DNA of 64,000 nucleotides from Antedon bifida (Eukaryota; Echinodermata; Crinoidea; Comatulida; Antedonidae), in the NCBI GenBank assembly GCA_963402885.1, contig OY727094.1, positions 34,908,501-34,972,500 on the forward strand, written 5' to 3'. The notes below the pieces were generated by a model. It did no database searches. It was not told the origin of the DNA and saw only the letters and a list, made by a program, of their open reading frames with translations. Made by a program: the position numbers and the translations under genes. Below, one piece after another: positions 29,201-40,162 of the stretch. The stretch's first letter is position 1. The number at the start of each line of letters is the position of its first letter.

Positions 29201-29476
29201 AACTTCTCCATTACAGTGAATATAAATATTGGTCTTCTGAGTATTTTGACACCAAAATTGTTTACTTACACCTACTGGTTGTCAAAATATGGTAAATAAT
29301 TGTTAAGATGGCCGCCATTTTGAAAAATGGCCCAATCAGGTTGAAGCACAACGGGGAAACCCGGGGACTTTTGGTATGTTGTTCCAGACAACATTGGGGA
29401 CCTATCCTGAAAAATTCAGCTTTAGCATATTTATTTCTACCTTTGGCCCTTTTTTTGTCTAATACTCCTGGACTAT
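26256..29476. mobile_element. 3.2-kb inverted-repeat element with internal 310-bp repeats
   Basis: The ends are inverted copies of ATAGTCCAGGAGTATTAGA (26256 onward and up to 29476). The arms (about 26256-27150 and 28350-29476) are built from two to three tandem units of about 310-316 bp with a recurring 'TCAACGACTGGCCGTAG' segment. Unit B lacks the whole element at the aligned place (near 49745-49775), so it is an insertion. The central 1.2 kb encodes nothing recognisable. Likely a non-autonomous foldback-type DNA transposon. Confidence 0.8.
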
Positions 29477-29513
29477 AATTGATGAGTTCATTATTTTCAC
29501 GTTAGTTAGGTGC

Positions 29514-30102
29514 GGGACGGGACGATTCGGCCCTGAGACGATTCGGATTCGGCCCTGGGACGATTCGGCCCGGGACTATTCGGCCCGGGACGATTCGGCC
29601 CTGAGACGATTCGGCACACTTACATTTATCGGCTTTGATATGCATTTATAAGCATAAAATAAGCTTTTTTCCCCAAACTTTATTTTCAGAGAGACTATGG
29701 GGTAGCACTACTAGGGATAAAGATGCAATAAAGCAAACATTTTGAAAACATTGTCGAAAATAATCATTTTTTAGTCACGCGCGCGATGTAAATAAGTTAC
29801 GCGCTCTGTTGGCCGCTTGGCGAATGCACGAAATAAACAAGGTTTTCGAAGTAATAAATTGAATATAAAATTACGTTTTTTTAGTAATTTATTATATACA
29901 TTATATCAACTTTGTCAATATCAATAAAATACGGATTGTTAAACACCTTTAAAAACTTGATAAATAAAAAAAAAATGAATATGAATTTGGTCTAAAGTGA
30001 GACGTTTCGGCCCACAAAGTGGGATGTTTCGGCCCAAAAGTGGGCCGAATCGTCCCACCAAAAGTGGGCCGAATAGTCCCGGGCCGAATCGTCCCTGAAC
30101 CA
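29514..30102. mobile_element. 589-bp insertion with GGGACGATTCGGCCC ends and 10-bp target duplication
   Basis: Both sides carry AGTTAGGTGC (29504-29513 and 30103-30112); unit B has a single AGTTAGGTGC at the empty site 49785-49794. The left end has repeated GGGACGATTCGGCCC motifs and the right end their inverse. A target duplication of 9-10 bp is typical of Mutator-like elements, but no transposase is present, so the superfamily is only suggested. Confidence 0.85.
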
Positions 30103-30126
30103 GTTAGGTGCCAGGCAGGCTGCGGC

Positions 30127-30195
30127 ACCAGTATATTCCATTTCGCTTATCATTATTATATTGGAAAATAAAAACTGAAACTGAAACTGAGTAGA
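30127..30195 (+). mobile_element. Very short LINE 3' end
   Basis: About 65 bp ending in the (AAACTG)n tail interrupts GGCACCAG/TAG where unit B is continuous (near 49800-49812). Same tail as the fragment ending at 3366. A heavily 5'-truncated LINE insertion is likely. Confidence 0.55.
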
Positions 30196-30243
30196 GTCTA
30201 GCGCAATACCAAATAAGAAACAAACTATAAACACCCAGCTTAC

Positions 30244-30313
30244 CTAAGTTTTGTGTGTCTTAGAAGAAACAAACTACAAACGGCCTAGGCCTAGGCCTTC
30301 TACACCTTTTATA
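30244..30313 (-). promoter_or_regulatory. Possible minus-strand TATA box and 5' exon of HELLS-like copy A
   Basis: On the minus strand TATAAAA (30313-30307) is followed about 60 bp later by ACTTAG and a GTAAGCTG donor (exon end 30244). The same pair exists in unit B (TATAAAA 49893-49887, donor after 49847). Conservation of both elements at the edge of the unit suggests a promoter for the HELLS-like copies, but the exon would be short and non-coding and no transcript evidence is available. Confidence 0.3.
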
Positions 30314-31123
30314 TTAATTATTATTCATAAAGGCCGCGCTGTGTGGATTGATACCAAACCATTAACCACCTGCTCTATAGAAACCAAAGAGCGCCTTCAA
30401 CGGACAACATGAGACCGTACTAGTTTTTGAAAAATAATTTATATTACCAATTTAATTTTTCCTCACTATGTCGATCGATGTGTCAAAATATAACCCAATT
30501 CGTTTATTTTTTGTTCAATCAGCATTAAATACAATGCAACAACAATTGTTTTGTAATATTGTCGGCACAGTGACGATGCGATAATGCTGAGTCATCATGA
30601 GGACGGTACAAAGATGCAACAGCATAGCATAAAAACAATATCAAATGTAAAAGGTATAAAAATGATGAATGCCGACTGGACAAAGAAAGACAATGGAAGA
30701 ATATGAGAATTGTTTGAAGGTTTGCATGAAGAAATCAAATGTTTATATAAAGTTTGCAGTACATCTCCAATTAGTTCTGAAATGAATGAATTGAGTTTTT
30801 CGACGTTTCAATCAATAATTTACTTTGATGATCGTCCAGTCTGAGAAAACAAACTCCTCACTCCTATTAAGGACGATCATAATATTTATGGATGGGACGA
30901 TAAAAGCATATAATTGATCGAAACGTCAGTTATTTTCAGAAGCAAAAATTATTTAAAAATTCTATTACATGTATTTATCCTCTTATACATTTAAACCGAG
31001 GGTTAATTCTGTGTGTTTTTCTAAAAATAGTATCTATGTAATTTTGAGTGAATAAGTATAGACTTCAGTAATCCTATTGTGCTTCTACAGAAAGACCTAC
31101 ACTAAACTGTTGAACAGCTTTTG

Positions 31124-31131
31124 TGACGTCA
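31124..31131. promoter_or_regulatory. TGACGTCA box, unit B
   Basis: Perfect palindrome in the same context (TGACGTCACGGCCAAAGTC) as in units A and C. Confidence 0.45.
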
Positions 31132-31489
31132 CGGCCAAAGTCAATAGCGGCATGTGATCGTGATATTAAAGTTGACCTAAGTAAAAGGGTGAAGTTGCTT
31201 CCAAATGAATATTGGAATAATTGATAGTTCTTTTGCAATTTATATTTATATAAGTGTGTTTGGGTAAAATCATCAGAATACCTACCAGAAAAATCACAAA
31301 TTGCAATTTTAATATTAGTATAAGTCGGACGGATACATTTGTTTGTTTGTTTGTTTTATTTGGTGCAATCAACATACCAAGGATTACCCATAGAGCTAAG
31401 CTTTCCAATGGGGTACAATCAACATACCAAGGATTACCCTTAGATCTAGAAGAGCTTTCCAATGGGGTACAATCAACATACCAAGCAGG

Positions 31490-34105
31490 CCCGTAGTCAG
31501 GGGGGCGGGGGTTATGGTTCTGGCGAACCCCCCCTTTACAGCGACCCCCCCCCCCCCCTTAACCGACTGCGAACCCCCATCCCCGACATCCCCAATACCT
31601 CACCACCCTCATCTCTGAAAATCCTCCAAATACGTGCCCCACAATACAAAAGGTTATTTGTAAATTGAAAAATTCGTTAACTCGTTCGTGAATAACTCAT
31701 ACCTTATTGTTAAACAAATGAATTGGTTGCCGAAAAATAATACGAATTTTTGGTCCCAGGATGTAACATGATATTGACGTGAGCTTGGGCACGAACGAAT
31801 CGTACAAAGGACACCGCTAGACAACCGCGTATACATATTGTTTCGATCACTGGCAGTCAGCATGCATATATAGCCTTCCGACGTACATCAAAAAATGGAA
31901 CGCTGCGGTTACCTACAATATGTATGTGTGGCTATGAAGTATAGTGGATTATAGTAATTTTAATATATTACACTATAATATCTATGGTATCATGTACTGT
32001 AGTTTACACCTACAGCATTCGATTATTTTTTTCTAGACCACCAGCCGATACGTAGGCCTACTCAACTGTATCAATACCACCTATTTACATTGATTATATT
32101 TAGTTTCCTCAACAAATTGCTGTAAATAAATATAGATAGAGCTATCAGGGGCGGTCGCAGGACTATTTTAAGAGGGTTGCCCAAAGACTCCAGTCTGTAG
32201 ACACTGAGTATTTGAGCAAGAAAATTGTTAAATGACACCCCTAGATGGCCGCAAATGGTACTCTCGCACGTAAAATTCATGATAATTTTTTTTTCGTTCA
32301 ATGCGAACGTCACGGGGAGGTCCTCGATGAAGGTACTTTTGGTACGGTAATACATTCTAATAACTGTACTCAATTAATGTAAATTAATTATCAATTAATA
32401 ATTTTAAAAAGTTATACAAAAAATATGAAGCTGTTGCTATAAATATATTGAGCAAAAGGTTAAATTTATAATTTGGAATTTTAATTCATTTAAAAATGCT
32501 AAATAAAGTCAGATGTTAAAACCACTATTTCCAAAAATTCATTTTTATTTATCCACTATAAACTTTACAAAAGCGTTGTTTTAAACCACACTCCAAATAA
32601 AACATAGAAAAGAATGATAGGACATTTGCAGAAAGAAGCAAACTTTGCTCTGCTACCGGTATAACACGGTTCAAATTTCGGAACGTCTATAAATTACTAC
32701 GGAAATTCGGCCTAATATTTACGAACGTACGGAAATGAAGATAAATATGGTACTACACGCATCGGAAATACAGAATACGCACAATTATGATTTGGCCTAA
32801 AAATTATGGAAAACCCCCGGCAAAACGCAATAATTATGGACAAATCGATTATTAGCCTTGGCAATATGCCTAATATTTAAAAGGAATGAATATAGGCTAT
32901 ATTTCGTTTGTCGATGAATTTTTGAATTCATGTATGAATGATTGATCCATTAGAGGTAATCTGTGATGGCTCTAGTAACACTGCTATGCGTGGGTAATTT
33001 GTGAATAACGTAGTAGGCTACATACACGAGCCTAGATAGGGAAGATCTGTACTGTCGTTCATTGCGAGAGGAGGGAGAAGTCCGGTAATGTGTCATGAAA
33101 AATGTAACAAGCCAGAGATGAAATAAAATCACTAACATTTAGCTGATTGTCGTTGTTTTAGTCGTCGTCAGAAGTTTATCGACCGACATCTATTTCTCAT
33201 GTGTTGAGCGTTTCTTTAATTGAATAATTTTGGATTTTCAGTAAATTGCCAATGGTTTATTCAAAGTCAAACTGTAACTAATCCCTCACTATTCAATCAA
33301 AATGTTATTGTTATACTACTATATTGTTGAAAAATGGATTGCGTGACATGAAAATGGATTGATAGTAAAACGTAACAAAGATACGTTCTTGTCTGGTTAT
33401 TAGGTATTCATGCTCCGATGAAGCAGAGGATTATTTTTGTAGCGTTCCATTTAAAATGAAAAGAAATATTTTGGTTGTGAAGGTCGTTTTAACAATAAAA
33501 ATATCAAAACATTCAACAATAATAAAATGCCCTGCAACTCTGTAACTACTTTATGACTAAGCCTATCAAGTTCCGGGTCCGGATGGATATTGTATACGAT
33601 GAAATGGAACTCAATTTTAATTTAGTGGCAGAAACAACATTTAGTATGAAATTAAGGCTGTTGCCCGGGCCACAAGGGAAACACCCCTGGGTCCTCCCCT
33701 GGCTATAATAAGCATTGAATTTGCCTTCTCACCCAAATTGTGCTTTTTTTGGGGGGCTTGTAACTTGAACGCAAAACAAAATACCGAGTGAATGATCAAA
33801 CAATCGGCGGTGGTTCCGCACACAGAGCACGCGCATCTAACATACGGCGGCAACAAATGTTATCGTGAGGAGGAGGAAAAAAGTACGATCGTTTTGTTCA
33901 ATCGTAGCATGCTGCATGAGAGTGTTTTTCCGGCCAATTAGAGGTGCCATTTATCATGAATGTTATGTACGAGAGTACCATTTCCGGCCATCAAGGGGTG
34001 TCACTAAATTCGCCTCAGACCCCACCCGCGGCGCAGTGACCCAAATACTTATTGTCCGAACCCCCCCCCCCCCCCCCCCCCTTGACAGATCCTGGCTACG
34101 GCCCT
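31490..34105. mobile_element. 2.6-kb DNA element nested in the LINE 3' UTR
   Basis: Bounded by CAGGCCCGTAGTCAGG on the left and CCTGGCTACGGCCCTG on the right, which are inverted copies of a CAGGGCCGTAGCCAGG-type terminus. It interrupts a tandem repeat whose neighbours read ATACCAAGGATTACC without a break, leaving a likely CCAAG target duplication. Poly-C tracts of about 18-20 bases lie just inside each end, both on the + strand. Several short open frames inside resemble nothing known to me. Non-autonomous; superfamily undetermined. Confidence 0.75.
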
Positions 34106-34654
34106 GCCAAGGATTACCCTTAGATCTAGAAGAGCTTTCCAATGGGGGACAATCAACATACCAAGGATTACCCATAGAGCTAAGCTATCCAATGGGGTAC
34201 AATCAACATACCAAGGATTACCCATAGAGCTAAGCTATCCAATGGGGTCCTTATAACAAAAACATAGAAATATTCACAAAAATATAACAACCGTTCACAA
34301 TACATCAGTCTGGCTATGCACATTACTAACATAAAGCTTTATAACACGTTTATACTCATTAGGTGTTTTTATACCTTTTATGTTTGATGGAAGATTATTC
34401 CAATCTTTAATATAGTATGATAATAAAATGTTTTCGAAGCTAACACTTATATTAGGAATTACAAAATGTTCATTAATTTCCTCGTACAGTACGTTGTTGT
34501 TTAGAAATATTTGTAAAATTGTCTGCTAAAAAAGTGGAATTTACATCACGGTATATTTTATAGGCGTCACGTGGGCCTATAATACCTGAAGTCTATCTTA
34601 GAAATTTAACTATGTTGTTTATGTTCAGATAACCAACAGCTTTTAGTTGTTCGT

Positions 34655-34952
34655 GACTAATGTGTGCCCTAGGGGCAATGTGTGCCCTAGGGGCAATGTG
34701 TGCCCTAGGGGAAATGTGTGCCCTAGGAGCAATGTGTGCCCTAGGGGCAATGTGTGCCCTAGGAGCAACGTGTGCCCTAAGGGCAATGTGTGCCCTAGGA
34801 GCAACGTGTGCCCTAGGGGAAATGTGTGCCCTAGGGTCAATGTGTGCCCTAGGGTCAATGTGTGCCCTAGGGTCAATGTGTGCCCTAGGGTCAATGTGTG
34901 CCCTAGGGGAAATGTGTGCCCTAGGGGCAATGTGTGCCCTAGGGCACACATT
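34655..34952. repeat. 18-bp minisatellite ending in a perfect palindrome
   Basis: About 16 copies of an 18-bp unit, GTGTGCCCTAGGGGCAAT with variants. The array ends in a perfect 24-bp palindrome (34929-34952) made by the last unit meeting its own inverse. Because 18 is a multiple of three and the unit has no stop in several frames, it yields long open frames on both strands; these are not genes. Confidence 0.95.
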
Positions 34953-35319
34953 TCCCCAATTTGTAAACCAATGTGCTTATGGAATCATGACTAAGGATAT
35001 ATCATTATAAAAGTTATTTTGAAATTCTCAATATTTTAAACTTTTCTTTCAACAAAATGCATTCTGTTTTTTGTGGGTGCATGGACAACTTATTGTAACT
35101 ACCACTTGTAACATAATTCCATACCATGACCTAGTTAATGTGAAATGTATAATGGATCACGATGAGCCACCAATAAGGCACTGTCATTGGCATATAATAA
35201 TAGTTTGCAATCATTATCAATACAAATAGACATATCGATAATATAACAAATAAAAAGAAGCGGGCCTAAAATACTGCCCTGTGAGTACATTGTAATGTTG
35301 GGGTAAAGTGTTATCAATA

Positions 35320-36010
35320 CAACGTCATGAGGTTATTTCCCGATTGATCGTAATCAAAACGGTACTGGAGTCTGGGTTTGGTCTACTAGCGTTCCTGCGC
35401 CTTAACTCGTCATCCATTCATAGAAGCCTTGATCAGGGAGGTATTATACCTCCCTGCCTTGATGAAGTAAGCCTACGTGGTGGTAACCATAGAACGGTCC
35501 CGAGATAACGATTATACTTCGGCTTTACAGTAGTCGATAGAAGATTGAAATATTGTTAGAGATAGAGTATACGATGTTTGATTATGTGTAGATGTGTGAC
35601 TTGTTCTTGTTCTATTATTCAAATGATGTTCCGCATAAGGAGATGAAGATAGTAGTTGGGTGTAATGATTTTGTATATCATTTAATTATCCTAGACTGTA
35701 TATTATGCGATAAATATTACTTTATATATATTTTTCAAATATTTATTGTTATGATTATAATATTAATAAAAAGATATTTGTTAGTAAAAATTAAAAAGCT
35801 AAAAAAAAAAAAATTTAAAAAAAATAGATATAAGAGGTGTAAAATGATTAAATACATTTAGAGTCAGTATATGAATACAGATACCAGATCAGAAGCAATA
35901 TTACAAAAATAGTTATTAAAATGATTAGATATAATACAAGTATTAAAACAGTTAATGCCGTCTATATTTATACAAAAATGTGAATTCTCATTTCTTAAAC
36001 CATAACATTC
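35320..36010. other. Intergenic, no gene seen
   Basis: AT-rich stretch between the LINE remnant and the part of unit B that realigns with unit A. A short open frame at 35592-35861 is made of low-complexity hydrophobic then lysine-rich residues and has no support. Confidence 0.5.
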
Positions 36011-37305
36011 ATTTTGCAGTTTTTAAATATTATTTAAAAAGATTCTAGGTAATTTTCTAAAACTACTTTCTATGGAATTTTGAATGGAATATTAAGTCGT
36101 ACGACGCTGCCGATATAATCGTGTACATTGTGTTTCAACAGAAAGACAGATAGACCGTGGAAAAGTTTTTGTGACGTCACGGACAAAGTAAATATAGCAT
36201 ACATATACGTGGATTATGAATAATAATTACACAGTAGTTGACGTCAAAGGGAGTGGTGCAGTTGCTGCTACAAATCGTCACATTTAACTGTATCGGTATA
36301 TTGATAGTCCAGATACGAGATCCAGTTACAGTCCAGTCTTAAGCCAATTTGTAAGTTTACAATATTTCATTAATATAGTTCGGAACAATAATATGAGAAT
36401 ATAAGTATAATTCTGATGGTTATGCTTCCATGGTTATTTGGAGGAGAGTGTGGGTTGTGGTAAATGTCTTGTTAATATCACTGAACGTACTATCTGTGTG
36501 CCACGTCACATAAACAGCGAGTTCTCTGAAGAATTCCATCACCATAATAATCACAATATATCCTATTATAATACTTATGTATGTTTTTTATATTTACATT
36601 CAATCTCTTTGCCAGTGATTGCCGAACCTGATCATAATCCTAAATGTAGCGGGTGTTCACTCCTCTTGCGTTCTGAGCAATACTAGCACCGCCAACTACA
36701 ATAATATTAAATTTACTCGGCTTACTATAGTTATTTTTACGTTTAATGGGAGGGAGCGAGTATGTGGTTGTGAATCGAAAATGACATGTTCCTGTTAATT
36801 GAACGTACACCCTATAAAGAACAAACACACATTTTCTCGTCTCTCTCAATCCAGAATGTGGCCATCACAATAAACAGATACAATACTTATCTTTCAGTTT
36901 TTATATTTTAACTATACTAGTGTAATACAGTAAATTCGTTTAATTTTGACTAATATTCCATTGTGTGAAGTTAGTTTGTGTTCAGTTTGTCACTGATGGT
37001 CAACCTGTCCTGTCCAATCCTAAAGTACGCGTGTTACTCACACGTGTTCAGTTTGTCACTGATGCCCAACCTGTCCTGTCCAATCCTAAAGTACGCACGG
37101 GTAGCAAGACATAAAGAACATTATATAAATTGCCCGGATGCACCACACTAATTGACTATAAACAAACTGCAGACAGTTCAATCATTGATCTTATCGTTAC
37201 ATTGAACTTAGTATCAAACGATCATCACTTCATAAGTATACATCATAGCCTATCGCAAGTAGATATATTTATGAATTATGATCCGATTTAACCCTTATTT
37301 TTCAG
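36010..37305 (+). promoter_or_regulatory. Upstream region of NLR-B, diverged copy of the unit A upstream block
   Basis: Pieces of unit A are recognisable in order: 36172-36179 and 36239-36246 are TGACGTCA boxes in the usual contexts, 36300-36440 matches 7970-8110, 36610-36700 matches 10265-10345, and 37120-37230 matches 13115-13200. The iteron element, Asn/Gln repeat and 49-bp minisatellite are missing. A TATATAA lies near 37122 and CCTATAAAG near 36811, but I cannot fix the transcription start or the first donor. Confidence 0.5.
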
Positions 37306-37339
37306 AAATGAAGACAGAAATTTGAAAAAATGGCAACAG
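37306..37339 (+). CDS. NLR-B exon with start codon
   Basis: Small exon after a pyrimidine-rich CTTATTTTTCAG acceptor. ATG at 37330 lies in a strong context (AAAAAATGG) and gives only M-A-T plus one base before a GTACAC donor at 37340; phase 1 then joins the death-fold exon in frame. An earlier ATG at 37308 opens a five-codon upstream frame ending at TGA 37323-37325, which could dampen translation. The acceptor implies at least one more upstream, non-coding exon. Total coding length of the model is 2868 nt, an exact multiple of three, which supports it. Confidence 0.5.
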
Positions 37340-37525
37340 GTACACTGATAATGTATTCACTCATAAAGACTTAATACAATATTATAAACAATATTAGTAT
37401 AATAAGTACCGACATAAAAAAAGATTAGTCCGCTTTACATATATGATTATATATACAGTAATCCTAGTGTTGCATTAAATAATAATACACTTTTTAAAAA
37501 TTGTTCTGTTTCCACCATTTTATAG

Positions 37526-38026
37526 ATTTTGATCTTGATTTAGTAAATGTTTCAACTTGGTATGATGAACATAATCTCGTCACAAAGCTGAAAGTTTTGT
37601 ACAAAGATTTGATTGCAGTAACGAACATGGACAGCGCCACCAACACAATACACTTACTACAGGAATTAAGGGCAAATGGACGTTTAAGTTCAGACAATCG
37701 TATATTGCTATACGATACAATAAAAGTAACTGAACAGTTTGGTGTCATAGATCGTCTCAAACATTCTTTTCTTGAAGTTCAAGAAATTACTAAGTTCACT
37801 CGATATCGACTACAAATTGTAGCATTCGGAAATGGACTTAGACAGGCTGATGTGGACAGAATCGATGCATTGTACAATGGTAGTGCGTTAAAGAATTATA
37901 AAGATGCCTGGAGTATGATTCTGGATTTGGAAGAGAGACGAATAATCTGTGAAGAAAAAATTGAAGAATTCATTAACAATTTAAGACAAGTTGGACTGGA
38001 ATCAAGAGTAACACTTCTGACTGAAG
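37526..38026 (+). CDS. NLR-B exon: tandem death-effector-like domains, second type
   Basis: 501-nt phase 1-1 exon between CATTTTATAG and GTAAGT. It encodes two death-fold-like halves: the first with 'LLQELRANGRLSSDNRILLY', the second from about 'FTRYRLQIVAF' to 'EEFINNLRQVG'. The hydrophobic spacing and the 'G-R-L-S-x-D-N' segment fit a DED better than a CARD or DEATH domain, but the call is by eye. Its sequence is not alignable with the NLR-A exon, although introns and linker exons downstream are clearly homologous, so the N-terminal signalling module has been exchanged. Confidence 0.7.
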
Positions 38027-38136
38027 GTAAGTTAGTGCGAAAAGCTAAAGAAACATTAATTAATTTTTAAAGAATTACCAGTATAGAATATCATTGTAGC
38101 CTAAATTCATGTTTTGTCATGTCATTTATTAAACAG

Positions 38137-38202
38137 GGCAAGTGGCGACCAGACGTAGTAATGAAGAACAGGGAATGCGAAAAAGATTTAAATCAGAAAC
38201 AG
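38137..38202 (+). CDS. NLR-B linker exon 1
   Basis: 66-nt phase 1-1 exon, acceptor ATTAAACAG, donor GTCAGT. It encodes 22 basic, polar residues (…VATRRSNEEQGMRKRF…). It is the intact counterpart of the NLR-A exon whose donor is damaged and a near repeat of the next exon. Confidence 0.65.
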
Positions 38203-38305
38203 GTCAGTTACTAATAATGAACCGTATAATTTTGCTCGCAATCGGTAGTTTTTTAGGTAAAATAAGTATTTCATTTTGTTTCTTACTATTCTGTTATTAA
38301 AATAG

Positions 38306-38368
38306 GACAAGTGGCAACCAGTAGTAATGAAGGACAAGGAATGCCAAAAGAGGGTAAATCAGAAACAG
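38306..38368 (+). CDS. NLR-B linker exon 2
   Basis: 63-nt phase 1-1 exon, acceptor AAAATAG, donor GTTAGT, encoding 21 residues (…QVATSSNEGQGMPKEGKSE…). It is a close homologue of NLR-A exon 15742-15807, which is one codon longer. Confidence 0.65.
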
Positions 38369-40162
38369 GTTAGTTGCTTCAGAATAATAATACAGTATTT
38401 AAACAAAATCCTTTTTGATGTTTAATTCCAATCCTGACCACACAGAGAATGATATAATAATTAGGAAGCTTCATTGTTTTAAAAACGAAATGTTGTTAAC
38501 ATCATAATAAGTAAGACTCATATTACACATATTATTATTCTTAGAGATCCAATAAGCTTAATTCTAATCCGCATGACAAAGTTTGTTTACTGAATACAAA
38601 TAAAAATAGGTCTTCTAAAAAGTTAGATTTCAGAGTAGGCCCTAAATAATATGTTTTATCAATTTGGATGAATTAAAAAGTGTGTTTGCCGCCCTCTATA
38701 TTTCCGCCTGCGCTACAATTCAATGAAAAACCGAAAGTTGCAACAATAACTTCATTAACCATCAAGTGTGTGATTAAAGTTTATGATACTGGCGAAAAAA
38801 TAAACAACAATAATATATATATACATTGGCAAATTTGAAGGTGTATACTTGGCCTCGTACTACATTTCTGTAACAATCAAACATTCTTAAAGCATTAAAA
38901 ATATGAGATAAGTAGTAGTAATTAGTACGGTCTATTTTTTTTAATTTTTAATTCATTTATATGTAATTTTACTTTCTATGGACCAGAGATTCCAAGATAA
39001 AAGATTGAATGAATGATAAAATCACATCGTCTTACTTTAATTTTGCTAATTTAATAATAATTAATTTGATAAAATGTCTTCGTAAAACAATTGATGAGAT
39101 TTTGTAATCAAATTCAAAAATAGTAATTCACCGAAATATTTCATGTACTGTAGTTACAATCATCTTAGTTCAAATAACATTGTTAAAATTAATGCTATAT
39201 TCTGTTTGCCGCCTTCTATAATCCCTTTTATTTTCATGGATACAGAATTAAGGCCTATAAATGCACAATTGTGTATGCCAATTGGCATAAAATTGAGGAT
39301 AATCATAAATAAATGTGATTATGACGTAGATAATTGTTAATTCAGTTTCAATCATAAACATCTTACGTAACCTTTTAACCTAATAATAATTATAAATAAA
39401 AAACATGTCACACGCAGTGGTGGTGTATTCTCTTTTCACGAAAAACCAAAGAATAGAATACGTAAAATCAATACATTTAATATAGCAAACGCGTGTTTAC
39501 AACAGCAGCTCCCCGATATTACCAGTTAGTTTTAATTTAGAATAAATGGCAAGGTTTTAAATTAAATTAATTCGTACACGAGTGCATGATTTCAATTTTG
39601 AATAAAAGAAAATGTATTTACAGTTTTAACTTTTCCTATTAAAATTAATTGTCAAAACTATCACTTTGAACGCAATTTATATTATTTCTGTTATTTGTTA
39701 TTGCTTTCGTATTAAGAAAAAACGTTGTACCGAGATGCCTGAAAAATCTTTAATTTGTTATACTGGTAGTATTTGTAATACTTTTTTATTTCACCTACAA
39801 GAAAGTGATACATGCGTGTTACAAAGCTAATGTCGTAAAAAGTGAATGTATAAAAATCAGCTCTCATCATCAATGACCACATTAGCACTAGCACGTCACA
39901 TTAGGTTTTACCAAATAAGCGGTGGATTGCTCTACATTTTAACGGTTGTTACGATTTGCTGGCGACCACCAGTCGTTTAACAGAGTTTTCTTTCTGATTG
40001 ATAATAAATTGTGTTTGTCGCCCTCTATATTATTTACTCGGTTTACTACTTCGACGGGGCTCCAGTACTACCTATTGTATTACAGTACTAGAAATTGCAA
40101 GGCCCTTATTAAATAAAATTTAATTTACTAAATATTGTTTTTGCATTTTTCTTCGCATCTAG

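Larger units (their letters stand above)
31338..35317 (-). mobile_element. CR1/L2-like LINE remnant with nested insertions
   Basis: Reading on the minus strand: 35317-35135 has an RT core with 'SQGSILGPLLF' and a 'YANDS' box in place of YADD; a decayed thumb region with 'NKLSMHP'-like sequence follows; 34440-34292 carries the C-terminal 'DWNNLPSNIKGIKTPNEYK' pattern and a stop. The 3' UTR contains a repeat of about 50 bp (AAGGATTACCC...CAATGGGGTACAATCAACAT on the + strand) and ends in an AAAC-rich tail near 31338-31360. The RT frame is broken, the active-site YADD is changed, the 5' part is missing, an 18-bp minisatellite sits inside the coding part and a 2.6-kb DNA element inside the 3' UTR. 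Confidence 0.75.

Noticed and set aside
26315-29460. Short open frames (27862-28086, 28251-28490) as genes
   Set aside because: They fall in the centre or arms of an inverted-repeat element and show no family features.
34593-35010. Four overlapping open frames of 100-118 codons on both strands
   Set aside because: They arise from an 18-bp repeat without stop codons; no start context, splice signal or family resemblance.
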